Counted from the first letter of the stretch, positions 1-9,187 are shown. The stretch: 64,000 nucleotides of DNA from Pandoraea sp. (GCA_031291335.1 JARLJF010000025.1:24787-88786), one strand, 5' to 3'. The notes: generated from the letters alone by a model not told the origin. Program-made: numbers and translations.

Positions 1-363
1 CGACGGGTGCGAGATACGACCGACGTGCCAGAGCTGGCAGAAAATCTTGCCGCCCTTGGCGTGCAGGGCGTCAGTCACCTGCTTCCAGCCAGCGATCTGT
101 GCTTCGGTATAGATGCCCGGCGTGAAGGCGTAGCCCTTGCCTTGCTGCGAGATGTTGGTGGCTTCACTGATGATGAGGCCGGCCGAGGCGCGTTGGGCGT
201 AGTACTCGGCGACGATCGGACCCGGGACGTCACCGGCACCGGCGCGGCTGCGCGTGAGCGGTGCCATGACGACACGGTTGCTGAGTTCGAGCGGGCCGAG
301 CGTGTATGGGGAGAAAAGGTCCGTGTCCAGCGCGGAGAGTTGGGTGTGTTGCGAGTCCGTCAT
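1..363 (-). CDS. Old Yellow Enzyme family alkene reductase (N-terminal part)
   Basis: Reading leftward from an ATG at 361-363 gives 121 codons that run off the window edge. The N-terminus has the start of an FMN-binding TIM barrel of the NemA/OYE family: LFSPYTLGPLELSNRVVMAP, then LTRSRA, then EYYAQRAS, and a SEATNIS stretch close to the flavin-binding SE(A/G) motif. It ends in QLWHVGR, typical of NADPH-dependent 2-enoate/N-ethylmaleimide reductases. Family members reduce activated C=C bonds or nitro compounds in the cytosol. No upstream neighbour on the same strand is close enough for an operon. The C-terminal two thirds cannot be judged. Confidence 0.88.
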   Translation of the reverse strand, partial: MTDSQHTQLSALDTDLFSPYTLGPLELSNRVVMAPLTRSRAGAGDVPGPIVAEYYAQRASAGLIISEATNISQQGKGYAFTPGIYTEAQIAGWKQVTDALHAKGGKIFCQLWHVGRISHPS

Positions 364-537
364 TGCTGAAGGTCCTGTGAAAGTGGGGGTTGCTGTGCTG
401 CACAAAACTTGCACAGGTTACGACAATTCTTCTGGCCGTGCTGACGACCCTCAGCCAGGACGGCCACGCCCTTGCACCATGCGACTCGCCGGATTCCCTG
501 CACCAAAACGGGGAGGTCCGACGGGGCGTGGAAGGCC

Positions 538-1824
538 TCAGGCGCCGGCTGTCACAGGGCGCTTCGGCGCATGCGGTGCGATACGCAACACCATGAACGC
601 GCCGATGATGCACACGCCGCCCGAGAGCATCGATGCCATCGTGTAGTTGCCCAGCGTGGCGCGCAGCGAACCAGCCACAAGTGCCGCCGTCGCCGCACCG
701 AGCTGGTGGCCGGCCACGATCCAGCCGAACACGATCGGGGCCATCGCCTTGCCGAAGACATCGGTCGTCAGGCGCACCGTCGGCGGTACGGTCGCGATCC
801 AGTCCAGACCGTAGAACAGAGCGAAGAGCGGAATGCCGAAGAAGTCGAAACCGAAGGCGTACGGCAAATAGATCAGCGACAGGCCGCGCAGCCCGTAGTA
901 CCAGAACAGCAGCACACGGCTGTTGTAGCGATCCGAGAGCCAGCCCGATGCCGTGGTGCCCACGAGATCGAGCACGCCCATCGCCGCGAGAATGCCCGCA
1001 CCCTTGACTTCGGAGATGCCGTAGTCGCCGCACATCGCGATGAAGTGCGTGCCGATGTAACCATTGGTGCTCGCGCCGCAAATGAAGAAACTGAAGAACA
1101 GCAGCCAGAAGTCACGCTTGCCGGCCGCCATGCGCAATGCCGACAGCGCGGTCGTGAGCGGATTGCCTTGAGTGAGCGGGGCGTCGGGAGCGTCTTCCGG
1201 TGCGCCGACCGGACGCAGTCCGACCGAACCCGGACGCTCCGGCACAAGGAGCGCCACCAGCGGCAGAACCAGCGCAGCCACCACTGCCACGATCAACACC
1301 ACTGGCCGCCAGCCGTAGTTTTCGGTGATCGCGGCCATGATCGGCAGAAACACCATCTGGCCCGTGGCCGAGCTGGCCGTGAGGATACCCATCGCCAAGC
1401 CGCGATGGGTGTGGAACCAGCGGTTCGACACCGTGGCCGCCAGCGTAACGGCTGCCACACCCGTACCACCACCGACCATCACGCCCCAGATCAGCACCAT
1501 CTGCCACGGGGCCGTCATCAGCGAGGAGAGCGCCGTGCCCGATGCGAGTAACAGCAACGCCACCATGACCGTCGGGCGAATGCCGAAACGCTGCATGGCC
1601 GCGGCGGCAAACGGGCCGGTCAGGCCATAGAGCGCCAGATTGACGGAAATCGCCAGAGAAATCGTGGCGCGGCTCCAGCCGAAGTCATGCTCGAGCGGCA
1701 CCATCATGACGCTTGGCGTCGCACGAATGCCCGCCGAGGCGAGCAGGACCAGGAAAATTACGCCGACGACGATCCATCCATAGTGGAAGCGTCCGTCAAT
1801 GCGCTTTGCAAGTGCAGCCTTCAT
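538..1824 (-). CDS. MFS transporter, OFA/monocarboxylate-like
   Basis: This 428-residue inner-membrane protein has about 12 hydrophobic segments. The N-terminal FHYGWIVVGVIFL is the usual opening of the oxalate/formate antiporter and monocarboxylate branch of the major facilitator superfamily. The ATG at 1824 is preferred: a longer frame upstream adds 35 basic residues with no membrane character and would run into the operator region. It is divergent from a TetR gene at 2041, and the intergenic region has palindromic sites, so it is probably repressed by that regulator. The substrate (organic acid or drug) cannot be told from sequence. Confidence 0.88.
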   Translation of the reverse strand: MKAALAKRIDGRFHYGWIVVGVIFLVLLASAGIRATPSVMMVPLEHDFGWSRATISLAISVNLALYGLTGPFAAAAMQRFGIRPTVMVALLLLASGTALSSLMTAPWQMVLIWGVMVGGGTGVAAVTLAATVSNRWFHTHRGLAMGILTASSATGQMVFLPIMAAITENYGWRPVVLIVAVVAALVLPLVALLVPERPGSVGLRPVGAPEDAPDAPLTQGNPLTTALSALRMAAGKRDFWLLFFSFFICGASTNGYIGTHFIAMCGDYGISEVKGAGILAAMGVLDLVGTTASGWLSDRYNSRVLLFWYYGLRGLSLIYLPYAFGFDFFGIPLFALFYGLDWIATVPPTVRLTTDVFGKAMAPIVFGWIVAGHQLGAATAALVAGSLRATLGNYTMASMLSGGVCIIGAFMVLRIAPHAPKRPVTAGA

Positions 1825-1917
1825 GGCGGAAATCCTTGCTGCGGTTCGGTTTTGTTGCCCAAACCGGGAACGTTTGCGAGAACCGGACTGTCTACGTTCA
1901 TCAACGGATTTGTGACA

Positions 1918-1963
1918 GATCGGTAACATGAGGTTGCCATGTTATGAACCGATCGGTAACATG
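1918..1963. promoter_or_regulatory. Probable TetR operator region (repeated GATCGGTAACATG)
   Basis: The 13-mer gatcggtaacatg occurs at 1918-1930 and again at 1951-1963, 33 bp apart, about three helical turns. The second copy is part of a larger dyad: catgtta at 1938-1944 mirrors taacatg at 1957-1963, around the perfect palindrome accgatcggt at 1948-1957. It lies between the divergent MFS and tetR genes, where a TetR dimer would control both promoters. The site is seen directly; the protein that binds it is inferred. Confidence 0.65.
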
Positions 1964-2040
1964 TCAAGTATTCCTTTGCGACGGCAGGGCTTTGTCCGGC
2001 GTCGCAAATCACGGCTTCACTGCTTTGGGAGCGCCAGACA

Positions 2041-2799
2041 ATGGCCAAATCGACAACGCCCGTACCGCTGGTACCGCCCGTAGGGCCTGATTTGCCAGAA
2101 CCGGCGAAAGCAGGCGTGGAGGCGGCTGCCAAGGGCGAGAACACGGCAGCACCGGCACCGGCAGGTCGCCGCAGCGCCGCGTCGCGCGCAGGCAAGACGG
2201 GGCGGCATGTCACGCCTGCGCCGGTCGCCCAGCAGTATTTGCTCAACGCAGCAGTGGAACTGTTCCACGCGGAAGGGGTGCGCTCGGTAGGGGTGGATGC
2301 GGTCGTCAAGCGTGCCGGCGTGAACAAGATGTGCCTGTATCGCCAGTTCGCGTCGAAGGACGAGCTGATTCTCGCGTACCTCGATCACATGCAGACGGCG
2401 AGTCTGGCGCGTATCGACGAGAGCATAGCGAAACGGGCGGGCGAGCCGCGCGCGCAGATGCTGCAAATCTTCGTGGATCTTTCCGAGCGGGCGAGCAAGC
2501 CCGGCTATCGCGGGTGCCCGTTCGTGAACGTGGCGGCCGAATTCCCCGATCCGGAGCATGCGGCGCGCAAGTCGGTGGTGAATTACAAGGCGGAAGTGGT
2601 ACAGCGCTTTACGGCACTCGCCACGGCCGCTGGTTTGCAGAAACCGGCGCCGCTGGTCGATGCGCTATCGCTGATTCTCGAAGGCGCCTATGCCGCGAGC
2701 CAGACCTTTGGGCCGGGATCGCCGCCGTTGCGCATCCTGCCGACGGTGGCGCGTCAGATCATCGACGCCGGGATGGCGGGCAAGCTGGACGCGGCCTGA
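2041..2799 (+). CDS. TetR/AcrR family transcriptional regulator
   Basis: The protein has 252 residues. The first 60 are Pro/Ala-rich and unlike the family. The helix-turn-helix is at about residues 66-112, with GVRSVGVDAVVKRAGVN followed by the recognition helix region LYRQFASKDELI. The C-terminal ligand domain contains YRGCPFVNVAAEFPD, common to a proteobacterial TetR subgroup. It is divergent from the MFS gene ending at 1824, with a palindrome in between, so it is probably a local repressor that also controls itself. The N-terminal extension is genuinely in frame, but no internal ATG lies before residue 97, so the start could be a non-ATG codon nearer the HTH. Confidence 0.88.
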   Translation: MAKSTTPVPLVPPVGPDLPEPAKAGVEAAAKGENTAAPAPAGRRSAASRAGKTGRHVTPAPVAQQYLLNAAVELFHAEGVRSVGVDAVVKRAGVNKMCLYRQFASKDELILAYLDHMQTASLARIDESIAKRAGEPRAQMLQIFVDLSERASKPGYRGCPFVNVAAEFPDPEHAARKSVVNYKAEVVQRFTALATAAGLQKPAPLVDALSLILEGAYAASQTFGPGSPPLRILPTVARQIIDAGMAGKLDAA

Positions 2800-2811
2800 G
2801 CTTCAGGCCGC
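2791..2811. terminator. Short hairpin between convergent tetR and MCP genes
   Basis: gcggcctga (2791-2799) and tcaggccgc (2803-2811) form a perfect 9-bp inverted repeat with a 3-nt loop that includes the tetR stop codon. There is no following T-run on either strand, so it is only a weak terminator candidate. Confidence 0.3.
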
Positions 2812-2848
2812 GTAGCTCACATTGAGACGCGTCAGGCGCGTCGATCTA

Positions 2849-4465
2849 TCAGGCGGCGAGCCGCTGAAGGGCCACTGCTGCTGTGCCGCGGGCGCCGGAT
2901 GCGGCGTTCAACTGACTCTCTGAGGTCATGCGAAACGCTGCGACCGCCTGGTCGAGTGCTCGGGCCTGATCTTCCATCGACGCGGCTGCCGCAGCCGCCT
3001 GTTCCACAAGCGCGGCGTTCTGCTGCGTGACCTCATCCATTTGCGTGACGGCGCGACCGACCTGCTCGATGCCATGGCTCTGCTCGGCAGACGCCGCCGA
3101 AATCTCCCCCATGATGTCGGTGACGCGTCGCACGGCTTGCACCACGTCGTGCATCGTCTGACCTGCCTGCGCCACGAGAATCGAGCCGTCCTGCACGCGG
3201 CCGTTCGAAGACTCGATCAACTCCTTGATCTCCTTGGCCGCGGCCGCACTGCGCTGGGCAAGCGTGCGCACTTCGCCGGCAACGACCGCGAAGCCGCGCC
3301 CCTGCTCACCGGCGCGCGCGGCTTCCACGGCGGCGTTGAGCGCAAGGATGTTTGTCTGGAACGCAATGCCATCGATCACGCTGATGATGTCGACCACCTT
3401 GCCTGAGCTGTGCGAGATGCCTTCCATCGTCTCGACCACCTGATCGACGACTTGCCCGCCGCGCACAGCGATGGCCGACGCATTCTCGGCCAGTTGGCTA
3501 GCCTGACGGGCGTTGTCGGCATTCTGGCGGACGGTCGACGTGAGCTGTTCCATCGACGAGGCGGTTTCTTCCAGCGCCGCTGCCTGCTGCTCGGTGCGTG
3601 CCGACAAGTCGATATTCCCTTCGGCAATTTCGCGCGCCGCGAGCGTGATGGCGCTCGTGCCGCCGCGAATGCGTCCGATCATCTGCTGGAGGTTGCCTTG
3701 CATACGCTGCATCGCGAAGAGCAGGCTGGCGCCGTCTCCCTGACGCAGGCGCACTTGCGTGAGCAGGTCGCCGTCGGCGATACGGGTGGCGATGTCGGCC
3801 GCATACTCGGGCTCACCGCCGAGGCTTTGCTGGACGTTACGAATGATGAGCAGCATGACGCCTGACACCGCCAGGCCGATCACGGCCAGCATCGCGCCCC
3901 AGCGGAGCAGTGCGCCGATGAAGGCGGCATTGATGTCGTCGACGTACACGCCGGTCGTCAGGTACCAGTCCCACGGCGAATACGCGCCCACGCGACTGAT
4001 CTTCTCGACAGGTTTCTCCGAGCCGGGCTTCGGCCAGAGATAGGTGACGAACGGGTTATCGGTACGCGCAGCCGCGACGATGTCGGAAAACATGAGTTTG
4101 CCCGAGGGATCGCGGAACTGGCTCATGTCCTTGCCTTCGAGCTTGGGGTTGACCGAGTTCAGCACGATCACGCGCTGCGAGTTCAAGATACCGAAATAAT
4201 TCTCGCCGTCGTAGCGGATCGCACCGATCTGCTCGCGCGCGAGCTTTTGCGCGTCGGCAACGCTGATCTCACCGCGCTCGGCGCGTGCGGCGTAATGCTT
4301 GACCAGACTCAGGCCCGAATCGACCACGTGTGTCAGGCCCGCACGGCGCTCGGCGAGCATGGTGTCGCGCTGTGCCCACGCGCCCCAGACCGCCATGGCC
4401 AGCAGGCTGACCCACATCAACGCGACCGCAGACCACAACTTCGCTTTCAAACTCAACTGCTGCAT
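2849..4465 (-). CDS. Methyl-accepting chemotaxis protein with single Cache domain
   Basis: This 538-residue receptor has a first membrane helix at about 10-30 ([19 protein letters not shown]). A periplasmic sCache_2-type sensor follows, with [14 protein letters not shown] and [15 protein letters not shown], then a second helix around 190-210 and a HAMP-like linker. The cytoplasmic hairpin has the conserved tip [20 protein letters not shown] followed by [19 protein letters not shown]. It would signal through CheW/CheA. There is no C-terminal NWETF-type pentapeptide, so it probably depends on other receptors for efficient methylation. I chose the ATG at 4465, preceded by ggggaagacgaag, over the GTG one codon earlier. 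No che genes are nearby. Confidence 0.93.
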   Translation of the reverse strand: MQQLSLKAKLWSAVALMWVSLLAMAVWGAWAQRDTMLAERRAGLTHVVDSGLSLVKHYAARAERGEISVADAQKLAREQIGAIRYDGENYFGILNSQRVIVLNSVNPKLEGKDMSQFRDPSGKLMFSDIVAAARTDNPFVTYLWPKPGSEKPVEKISRVGAYSPWDWYLTTGVYVDDINAAFIGALLRWGAMLAVIGLAVSGVMLLIIRNVQQSLGGEPEYAADIATRIADGDLLTQVRLRQGDGASLLFAMQRMQGNLQQMIGRIRGGTSAITLAAREIAEGNIDLSARTEQQAAALEETASSMEQLTSTVRQNADNARQASQLAENASAIAVRGGQVVDQVVETMEGISHSSGKVVDIISVIDGIAFQTNILALNAAVEAARAGEQGRGFAVVAGEVRTLAQRSAAAAKEIKELIESSNGRVQDGSILVAQAGQTMHDVVQAVRRVTDIMGEISAASAEQSHGIEQVGRAVTQMDEVTQQNAALVEQAAAAAASMEDQARALDQAVAAFRMTSESQLNAASGARGTAAVALQRLAA

Positions 4466-4664
4466 CACTTCGTCTTCCCCACGGGTTCCGCTTTGGTGTC
4501 ACTTTCGCGGCGGCCGCGCGTGACGTGTCGCCACGTCCGTGCGGTCCGATTGTCGATCGATTGTCAGTGCTCCTGATGAGAACACGGACCAGACGTGTGC
4601 TAACGGCAGTCCGGGAAAGGACTTGAGTGTGAAGTGGGGGAAGGCTGACGCCGCTGCGGGTGAC

Positions 4665-5255
4665 TTATCCGTGAATCACTACCAGCAGGCCGCGCGCCAC
4701 GGATTTACCGATATTGCGGATGGCATGGGCGCGGTCGGCGGGATAACGCGCGGTCTCGCCCGGTTTGGCGCGACGCGCGAAGTGTTCGACCTCGACATCG
4801 ACCTGACCGTCGAACACCGTGAAATGCTCGCGCGTGCCCGGATCGTGCGGTTCGGACACGAGTGCCGCACCCGGTTGCAGCGTTAGCTCATACCACTCGT
4901 ATTTGCCGGCCAACTCCATCGGCCCGAGGATTTTCAACTGGTAAGCGTGCTCCGCCCCTGCCAGCGTGGGAATCTCGTGCTTGCCGATCACGCGCACCGG
5001 CTCGGGGTCGCCCGACGGGGCGCCGAGCAATTGGTCGAGCCGCACGCCCAGCGCGTTGGCCAGCCGCCACGCCACGGCGATGGTCGGGTTGGCCTTGTCG
5101 CGCTCGATCTGCGAGAGCATCGACTTCGAGACGCCGGAAGCGCGCGAGAGGGTCTCGAGCGTCATTCCGCGCTCTTTGCGCAGTTGCTGAATCATGTCGC
5201 CGACAGGCGGCGGGGTGACCGCCGGCACCGCCGATGCAGCGGGAGTACTTGCCAT
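4665..5255 (-). CDS. XRE family regulator with C-terminal cupin domain
   Basis: This 196-residue cytosolic regulator has an XRE helix-turn-helix at about residues 20-75 (IQQLRKERGMTLETLSRASG, then SKSMLSQIERDKANPTIA). A small-molecule-binding cupin follows at about 105-195 (EPHDPGTREHFTVFDGQVDV). This is the SutR/PuuR-type architecture, often used for amino-acid or sulfur metabolism. It is divergent from kbl-tdh. An inverted repeat just upstream of its ATG overlaps the best kbl promoter, so it probably autoregulates and may also control threonine/glycine breakdown. The effector is unknown. Confidence 0.88.
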   Translation of the reverse strand: MASTPAASAVPAVTPPPVGDMIQQLRKERGMTLETLSRASGVSKSMLSQIERDKANPTIAVAWRLANALGVRLDQLLGAPSGDPEPVRVIGKHEIPTLAGAEHAYQLKILGPMELAGKYEWYELTLQPGAALVSEPHDPGTREHFTVFDGQVDVEVEHFARRAKPGETARYPADRAHAIRNIGKSVARGLLVVIHG

Positions 5256-5285
5256 ATGAATTCCGGGATATTAGAATTTTCCAAT

Positions 5286-5306
5286 ATATTGAAACTTGTT
5301 CAATAT
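5286..5306. promoter_or_regulatory. Inverted repeat, likely operator of the XRE-cupin regulator
   Basis: atattgaa (5286-5293) and ttcaatat (5299-5306) are perfect mirror arms around a 5-nt spacer, in an AT-rich island between the divergent regulator and kbl. The site lies 31 bp upstream of the regulator's ATG and inside the predicted kbl promoter, a position suited to repressing both. Confidence 0.55.
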
Positions 5307-5316
5307 AAAGTATAGT
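5289..5316 (+). promoter_or_regulatory. Predicted sigma-70 promoter for kbl-tdh
   Basis: TTGAAA (5289-5294) and TATAGT (5311-5316) are separated by 16 bp, close to sigma-70 consensus and the best match in the gap. It would give a leader of about 155 nt before kbl. It overlaps the inverted repeat at 5286-5306. Confidence 0.5.
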
Positions 5317-5478
5317 TTCCGATAAGGTGAATGGCTGCATGGTAGCAGAGCCCCCGCGCCGTTCACGCGTTGCTTTTGGCATGACTTATGAACGCCGGCG
5401 GTATTCACCGATACCCTCGGATTCGTCTGGCGGCGCCGTACCACGGCGCGCGCCGACCGCACACAGGAGATGCGCACG

Positions 5479-6696
5479 ATGACCGCACACACCCCGGAAG
5501 CCCGCGAGGGCTTCTACCGTCAACTGACCGAACGACTGGAAGACACGCGCCGCCAGGGCCTTTTCAAGCAGGAACGCGTGCTCATGTCGCGGCAGGGGCC
5601 GGAGGTCATGTGCGACGACGGGCAGACGCGTATCAACCTGTGCGCCAACAACTATCTGGGACTGTCGGGCAGCGAGGCCCTCGTCAAGGCGGGGCAAAAG
5701 GCGCTCGAAGACTTCGGTTTCGGCCTGTCGTCGGTGCGCTTCATCTGTGGCACGCAAGGCCCGCACAAAGACCTTGAGGCCCGCATCGCCGCGTATCTGG
5801 GCACGGAAGACGCGATCCTCTACGCCGCCGCGTTCGATGCCAACGGTGGTGTGTTCGAGCCGCTGTTCGACGAGCAGGACGCCATCATCTCCGACGCCCT
5901 CAACCACGCCTCGATCATCGATGGCGTGCGGCTTTGCAAGGCGCAGCGTCTGCGCTACGCCCACAACGACATGGACGACCTCGAGCGCCAGTTGCAAGCG
6001 GCGGCCGGGGCGCGCCATCGCATCATCGTCACCGACGGTGTGTTCTCGATGGACGGCACCATTGCGCAACTCGACCGTATCGTGGCACTGGCCGAGCAAT
6101 ACGGCGCGCTCATCATGATCGACGAATGTCACGCGACCGGCTTCATGGGGCCGACGGGGCGCGGCACGCATGAGCATCACGGTGTGCTGGGCAAGATCGA
6201 CATCATTACCGGCACGCTGGGCAAGGCGCTCGGCGGTGCGATGGGTGGCTTTACGGCGGGGCGTCGCGAGGTGATCGAGACGCTGCGTCAGCGCTCGCGT
6301 CCGTACCTCTTTTCGAACAGCCTCGCGCCGGCCATCGTCGGCACGTCTCTCGCGGTGTTCGACGAACTCGAACATTCGTCGGCGCGACGCGAGCAATTGC
6401 ACGAGAACACCGCGTTCTTTCGCAAGGAAGTGGCGGCGCTGGGTTTCACCATCAAGCCGGGCACCCACCCGATCGTGCCCGTCATGCTCTTCGACGCCAC
6501 GCTTGCCCAGCGCTTCGCGCAGCGGCTCTATGAGCTGGGCGTGATCGCCACAGGCTTCTTCTATCCGGTGGTGCCGCAGGGCCAGGCGCGCGTGCGCGTG
6601 CAGCTTTCAGCGGCGCACACCCGCGAACACCTGACCCGGGCATTGGCGGCATTCGCTCAGGCCGGCAACGAACTCGGCATTCTCAAGCAAGGTTGA
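5479..6696 (+). CDS. kbl: 2-amino-3-ketobutyrate CoA ligase (glycine C-acetyltransferase)
   Basis: This PLP enzyme cleaves 2-amino-3-oxobutyrate with CoA to glycine and acetyl-CoA, the second step of threonine degradation. The protein has about 405 residues, normal for Kbl. It shows NNYLGL, the ALNHASIIDG substrate loop, DECHATGFMG with the cofactor-contacting Asp, and the Schiff-base lysine in GTLGKALGG. I start it at ATG 5479, nine bases after AGGAG at 5465-5469; the in-frame ATG at 5470 abuts that Shine-Dalgarno. The dehydrogenase gene follows directly, giving a complete two-step operon. Confidence 0.96.
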   Translation: MTAHTPEAREGFYRQLTERLEDTRRQGLFKQERVLMSRQGPEVMCDDGQTRINLCANNYLGLSGSEALVKAGQKALEDFGFGLSSVRFICGTQGPHKDLEARIAAYLGTEDAILYAAAFDANGGVFEPLFDEQDAIISDALNHASIIDGVRLCKAQRLRYAHNDMDDLERQLQAAAGARHRIIVTDGVFSMDGTIAQLDRIVALAEQYGALIMIDECHATGFMGPTGRGTHEHHGVLGKIDIITGTLGKALGGAMGGFTAGRREVIETLRQRSRPYLFSNSLAPAIVGTSLAVFDELEHSSARREQLHENTAFFRKEVAALGFTIKPGTHPIVPVMLFDATLAQRFAQRLYELGVIATGFFYPVVPQGQARVRVQLSAAHTREHLTRALAAFAQAGNELGILKQG

Positions 6697-6698
6697 AC

Positions 6699-7664
6699 AT
6701 GGAACGCATCCTCATCATTGGCGCCAACGGGCAGATCGGCAGCGAACTCGTCGAGGCGCTGGCTGCGCAGTACGGCAACGAGAATGTCGTCGCCACCGAC
6801 ATCGCGCCGGGACCGTCGCGCCACCCGGTGCATTACGAGACGCTCGACGTGCTCGATGCCGCGCGTCTGACCGCGCTCGTCGAGCGCTTCGGCATTACGC
6901 AGATCTTCCATCTGGCGGCGCTGCTCTCGGCCACCGGCGAGACACGCCCGCTCCAGGCCTGGACGCTCAACATGAACGGCTTGCTCAACGTGCTCGAGCT
7001 GGCGCGCGAACGCAAGGGACTGCGAGTGTTCTGGCCGTCGTCGATTGCCGCGTTCGGCCCGCACACGCCGGCCGTCGAAACGCCGCAACTGGCCATCATG
7101 GATCCGACCACGATGTACGGCATCAGCAAGCAGGCAGGCGAGCGGCTGTGCGAGTACTACTTCACGAAGTTCGGTGTGGACGTGCGAAGCCTGCGCTATC
7201 CGGGCGTTATCAGCTACAAGACGCCCCCCGGCGGCGGCACGACCGATTACGCCATCGAGATATTTCAGGCGGCGCGTCGCGGCGAGACCTACACCTGCTT
7301 TCTGAAGGAAGACGCGACGCTGCCCATGATCCACATGCCCGATGCCGTGCGCGCCACGCTCGAATTGATGAATGCGGACGCCTCACGGCTGCGCGTGCGC
7401 TCGTCGTACAACGTGGCCGGGGTGAGCTTCGACCCCGCCACGCTGGCCGCAGCGATTGCGCGTCGCGTGCCGGGCTTCACGCTCAAGTACGCGCCGGACT
7501 TCCGTCAGGCAATTGCCGAGACGTGGCCGCATACGCTGGACGATACGCACGCTCGCTATGACTGGGGCTGGCAACCGGCCTTCGGTCTGGACGCCATGGT
7601 CGACGACATGCTGGCCAACGTGCCGTTGGACTGGCACGCACCGGCCTTGGGACATGCTGCATGA
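6699..7664 (+). CDS. tdh: SDR-type L-threonine 3-dehydrogenase
   Basis: This 321-residue protein is an extended short-chain dehydrogenase: GANGQIG NAD-binding loop at residues 8-14, a Ser in PSSIAAFG, and the catalytic YGISK motif. It is closer to the epimerase-like threonine dehydrogenases than to the zinc-dependent E. coli Tdh. It lies 2 bp after kbl, whose product uses the 2-amino-3-ketobutyrate it would make; this context is the main reason for naming threonine as substrate. An upstream TTG at 6693 overlaps the kbl stop. ATG 6699, with AAGG at 6689-6692, is the better start. Confidence 0.88.
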   Translation: MERILIIGANGQIGSELVEALAAQYGNENVVATDIAPGPSRHPVHYETLDVLDAARLTALVERFGITQIFHLAALLSATGETRPLQAWTLNMNGLLNVLELARERKGLRVFWPSSIAAFGPHTPAVETPQLAIMDPTTMYGISKQAGERLCEYYFTKFGVDVRSLRYPGVISYKTPPGGGTTDYAIEIFQAARRGETYTCFLKEDATLPMIHMPDAVRATLELMNADASRLRVRSSYNVAGVSFDPATLAAAIARRVPGFTLKYAPDFRQAIAETWPHTLDDTHARYDWGWQPAFGLDAMVDDMLANVPLDWHAPALGHAA

Positions 7665-7715
7665 AGCCACATGAAGTCGCTTGAAGCCGCCTGAGGGAGG
7701 GGCTTGCCGCGCCGC

Positions 7716-7859
7716 TTACTTCGGGTGATGCACCGCGTAGTAGGCGAGCGCGGCGACAACCGCGCAGGTCACGGCGAAGGCGCGGCGGCGCCAGCGGTGG
7801 GCGGAGGTGAAGGTGATGGCCCGCCCGCGGCCTTCTTCTTTGGAATGGTAGTAGCTCAT
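7716..7859 (-). CDS. Small single-span membrane protein, 47 residues
   Basis: The reading frame starts at ATG 7859 behind a good Shine-Dalgarno (gagaagg, 7 nt spacing). It encodes a basic N-terminus (SKEEGRGRAITF, HRWRRR), one hydrophobic stretch of about 18 residues (AFAVTCAVVAALAYYAVHH) and almost nothing after it. The positive-inside rule predicts an N-in inner-membrane peptide. I do not recognise a family. A longer frame reaches 7979, but the added part is Arg-rich and has no ribosome site. Function is unknown. Confidence 0.55.
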   Translation of the reverse strand: MSYYHSKEEGRGRAITFTSAHRWRRRAFAVTCAVVAALAYYAVHHPK

Positions 7860-8302
7860 ATTGCGCCTTCTCGGGTCTGATACACGGTCTTCGCCGCGGA
7901 AAGAACCTGCCCGAGCGTCCGTCAATGCGCCCCCCCGGGCGCAGGACAGGCAGGTTCTGCGTCGATTATGCGACTGCACAAAAACGACTGCTAATCAGTA
8001 TCTTTACCGATAGGTGTGGCCTTTTTGACACGGTCACGCGAGGCATTGCACGTTTCGACGGCGTCATCGAAAACGCCCGATATCCCCACTTCTGTGTCTG
8101 TACCGGTCGCCGCGGCCCATCCCTTGGGCCTGGTTCGGCAGGTGTCTCGATCCGCGTGAGTCTTGCCTTGCGAAGCTTGCGCAGAATTCACATTTCCCCG
8201 CTTGCGCAGCGCGGCACGCGCTGAAACAATCCGGAAAACGGTGGCAACGTTGATGGCCACTTCCGAGCCGTCGTTGAGATCACGCCTGGGGAGGGTCGTG
8301 CC
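7860..8302. other. Intergenic region, no gene seen
   Basis: This gap lies between the divergent small membrane protein and the outer-membrane barrel gene. Frames that cross it have no ribosome sites or recognisable protein character. It presumably holds both promoters; the part around 7970-8040 is the most AT-rich, but no convincing -35/-10 pair was found. A strong Shine-Dalgarno (ggggaggg) is at about 8289-8296, in front of the next gene. Confidence 0.5.
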
Positions 8303-9187
8303 ATGACGCCGAACACGCGCCGCACCATCGCTTGCGGCCAATGCGGAACCGCCATCACGCGCGCCGCATTCGTCTTCATTGCCGCCGGAGTGTGTGCGGC
8401 CAATGTCCATGCGCAGGAAGCCATGCTGCGCGCCAACAATCAGGTCTGGGTCGATGCCGGTGCGCAGCAGTTGCACTACTGGGAAAACATCGGGCCTGGC
8501 AAGAGCGATTCCGAACGGGGCACGACCGCGGCATTTGCGCTTGGGGCATCGACCCAGCGGGAGTTGTTCGGCGTGTCCAATCTTTATTTCAGCGGCTCGG
8601 TGCACGTGGCGCACGGCAACGTCGATTACGGCGGCTATCTTGCCGACTTCGCGGGCCGCGTCGTCCAGCCGAATTACGAGATGAATACGCGCTCGACGGC
8701 CACAGACGTCACGCTCAAGGCCGGCAAGGCGTTGCCATTCCACCTCGGCACCTGGAACGCACAGGTGATCCCGTACGTGAGCTACAGCTACCGGGACTGG
8801 ATTCGCGACAGCCGCCGCGATCCGTACGGTTTCTACGAGCGCTATCGCCATCACGTGATCGGGGGCGGCCTCATGGGGCAGCTCGAATTGACGCCGAAAC
8901 TGGTGGCGACCGCCGACGTCCGTGCGGGCGCGATGGTCGGGGCGTCGATGACGCTCGCGGGCTCGCAGAATACGTTCACCCTCGGCAACAAGCCGGTCGT
9001 TGTGGCGGGCTTCGGACTTGACTACGCGGTTGCGCGGAACTTCCACGTGAACGCGACGTACGAGTGGTCTCGCTTCCAGTACGGGCGCTCCAGTGCCACG
9101 CAGGTGACGCCCGGGGTGAATGCCTACGAACCCGATTCGAAGACGATCAACCAGACATGGATGATCGGCGCGGGCTACGCGTTCTGA
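8303..9187 (+). CDS. Outer-membrane beta-barrel protein
   Basis: The 294-residue precursor has a signal peptide with a hydrophobic core (AAFVFIAAGVCAANVHA) and a probable cleavage after VHA near residue 38. The mature part alternates hydrophobic and polar residues, rich in aromatic and glycine-framed strands (YFSGSVHVAHGNVDYGGYL, VIPYVSYSYRDWIRD). It ends in GYAF, with the C-terminal Phe recognised by the BAM complex. Size suggests a barrel of roughly 10-12 strands. It resembles generic outer-membrane beta-barrel proteins of Burkholderiales of unknown role. It seems monocistronic. Confidence 0.75.
   Translation: MTPNTRRTIACGQCGTAITRAAFVFIAAGVCAANVHAQEAMLRANNQVWVDAGAQQLHYWENIGPGKSDSERGTTAAFALGASTQRELFGVSNLYFSGSVHVAHGNVDYGGYLADFAGRVVQPNYEMNTRSTATDVTLKAGKALPFHLGTWNAQVIPYVSYSYRDWIRDSRRDPYGFYERYRHHVIGGGLMGQLELTPKLVATADVRAGAMVGASMTLAGSQNTFTLGNKPVVVAGFGLDYAVARNFHVNATYEWSRFQYGRSSATQVTPGVNAYEPDSKTINQTWMIGAGYAF

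Noticed and set aside
472..1551. 359-codon plus-strand frame opposite the first MFS gene
   Set aside because: Low-complexity composition typical of antisense frames in GC-rich DNA.
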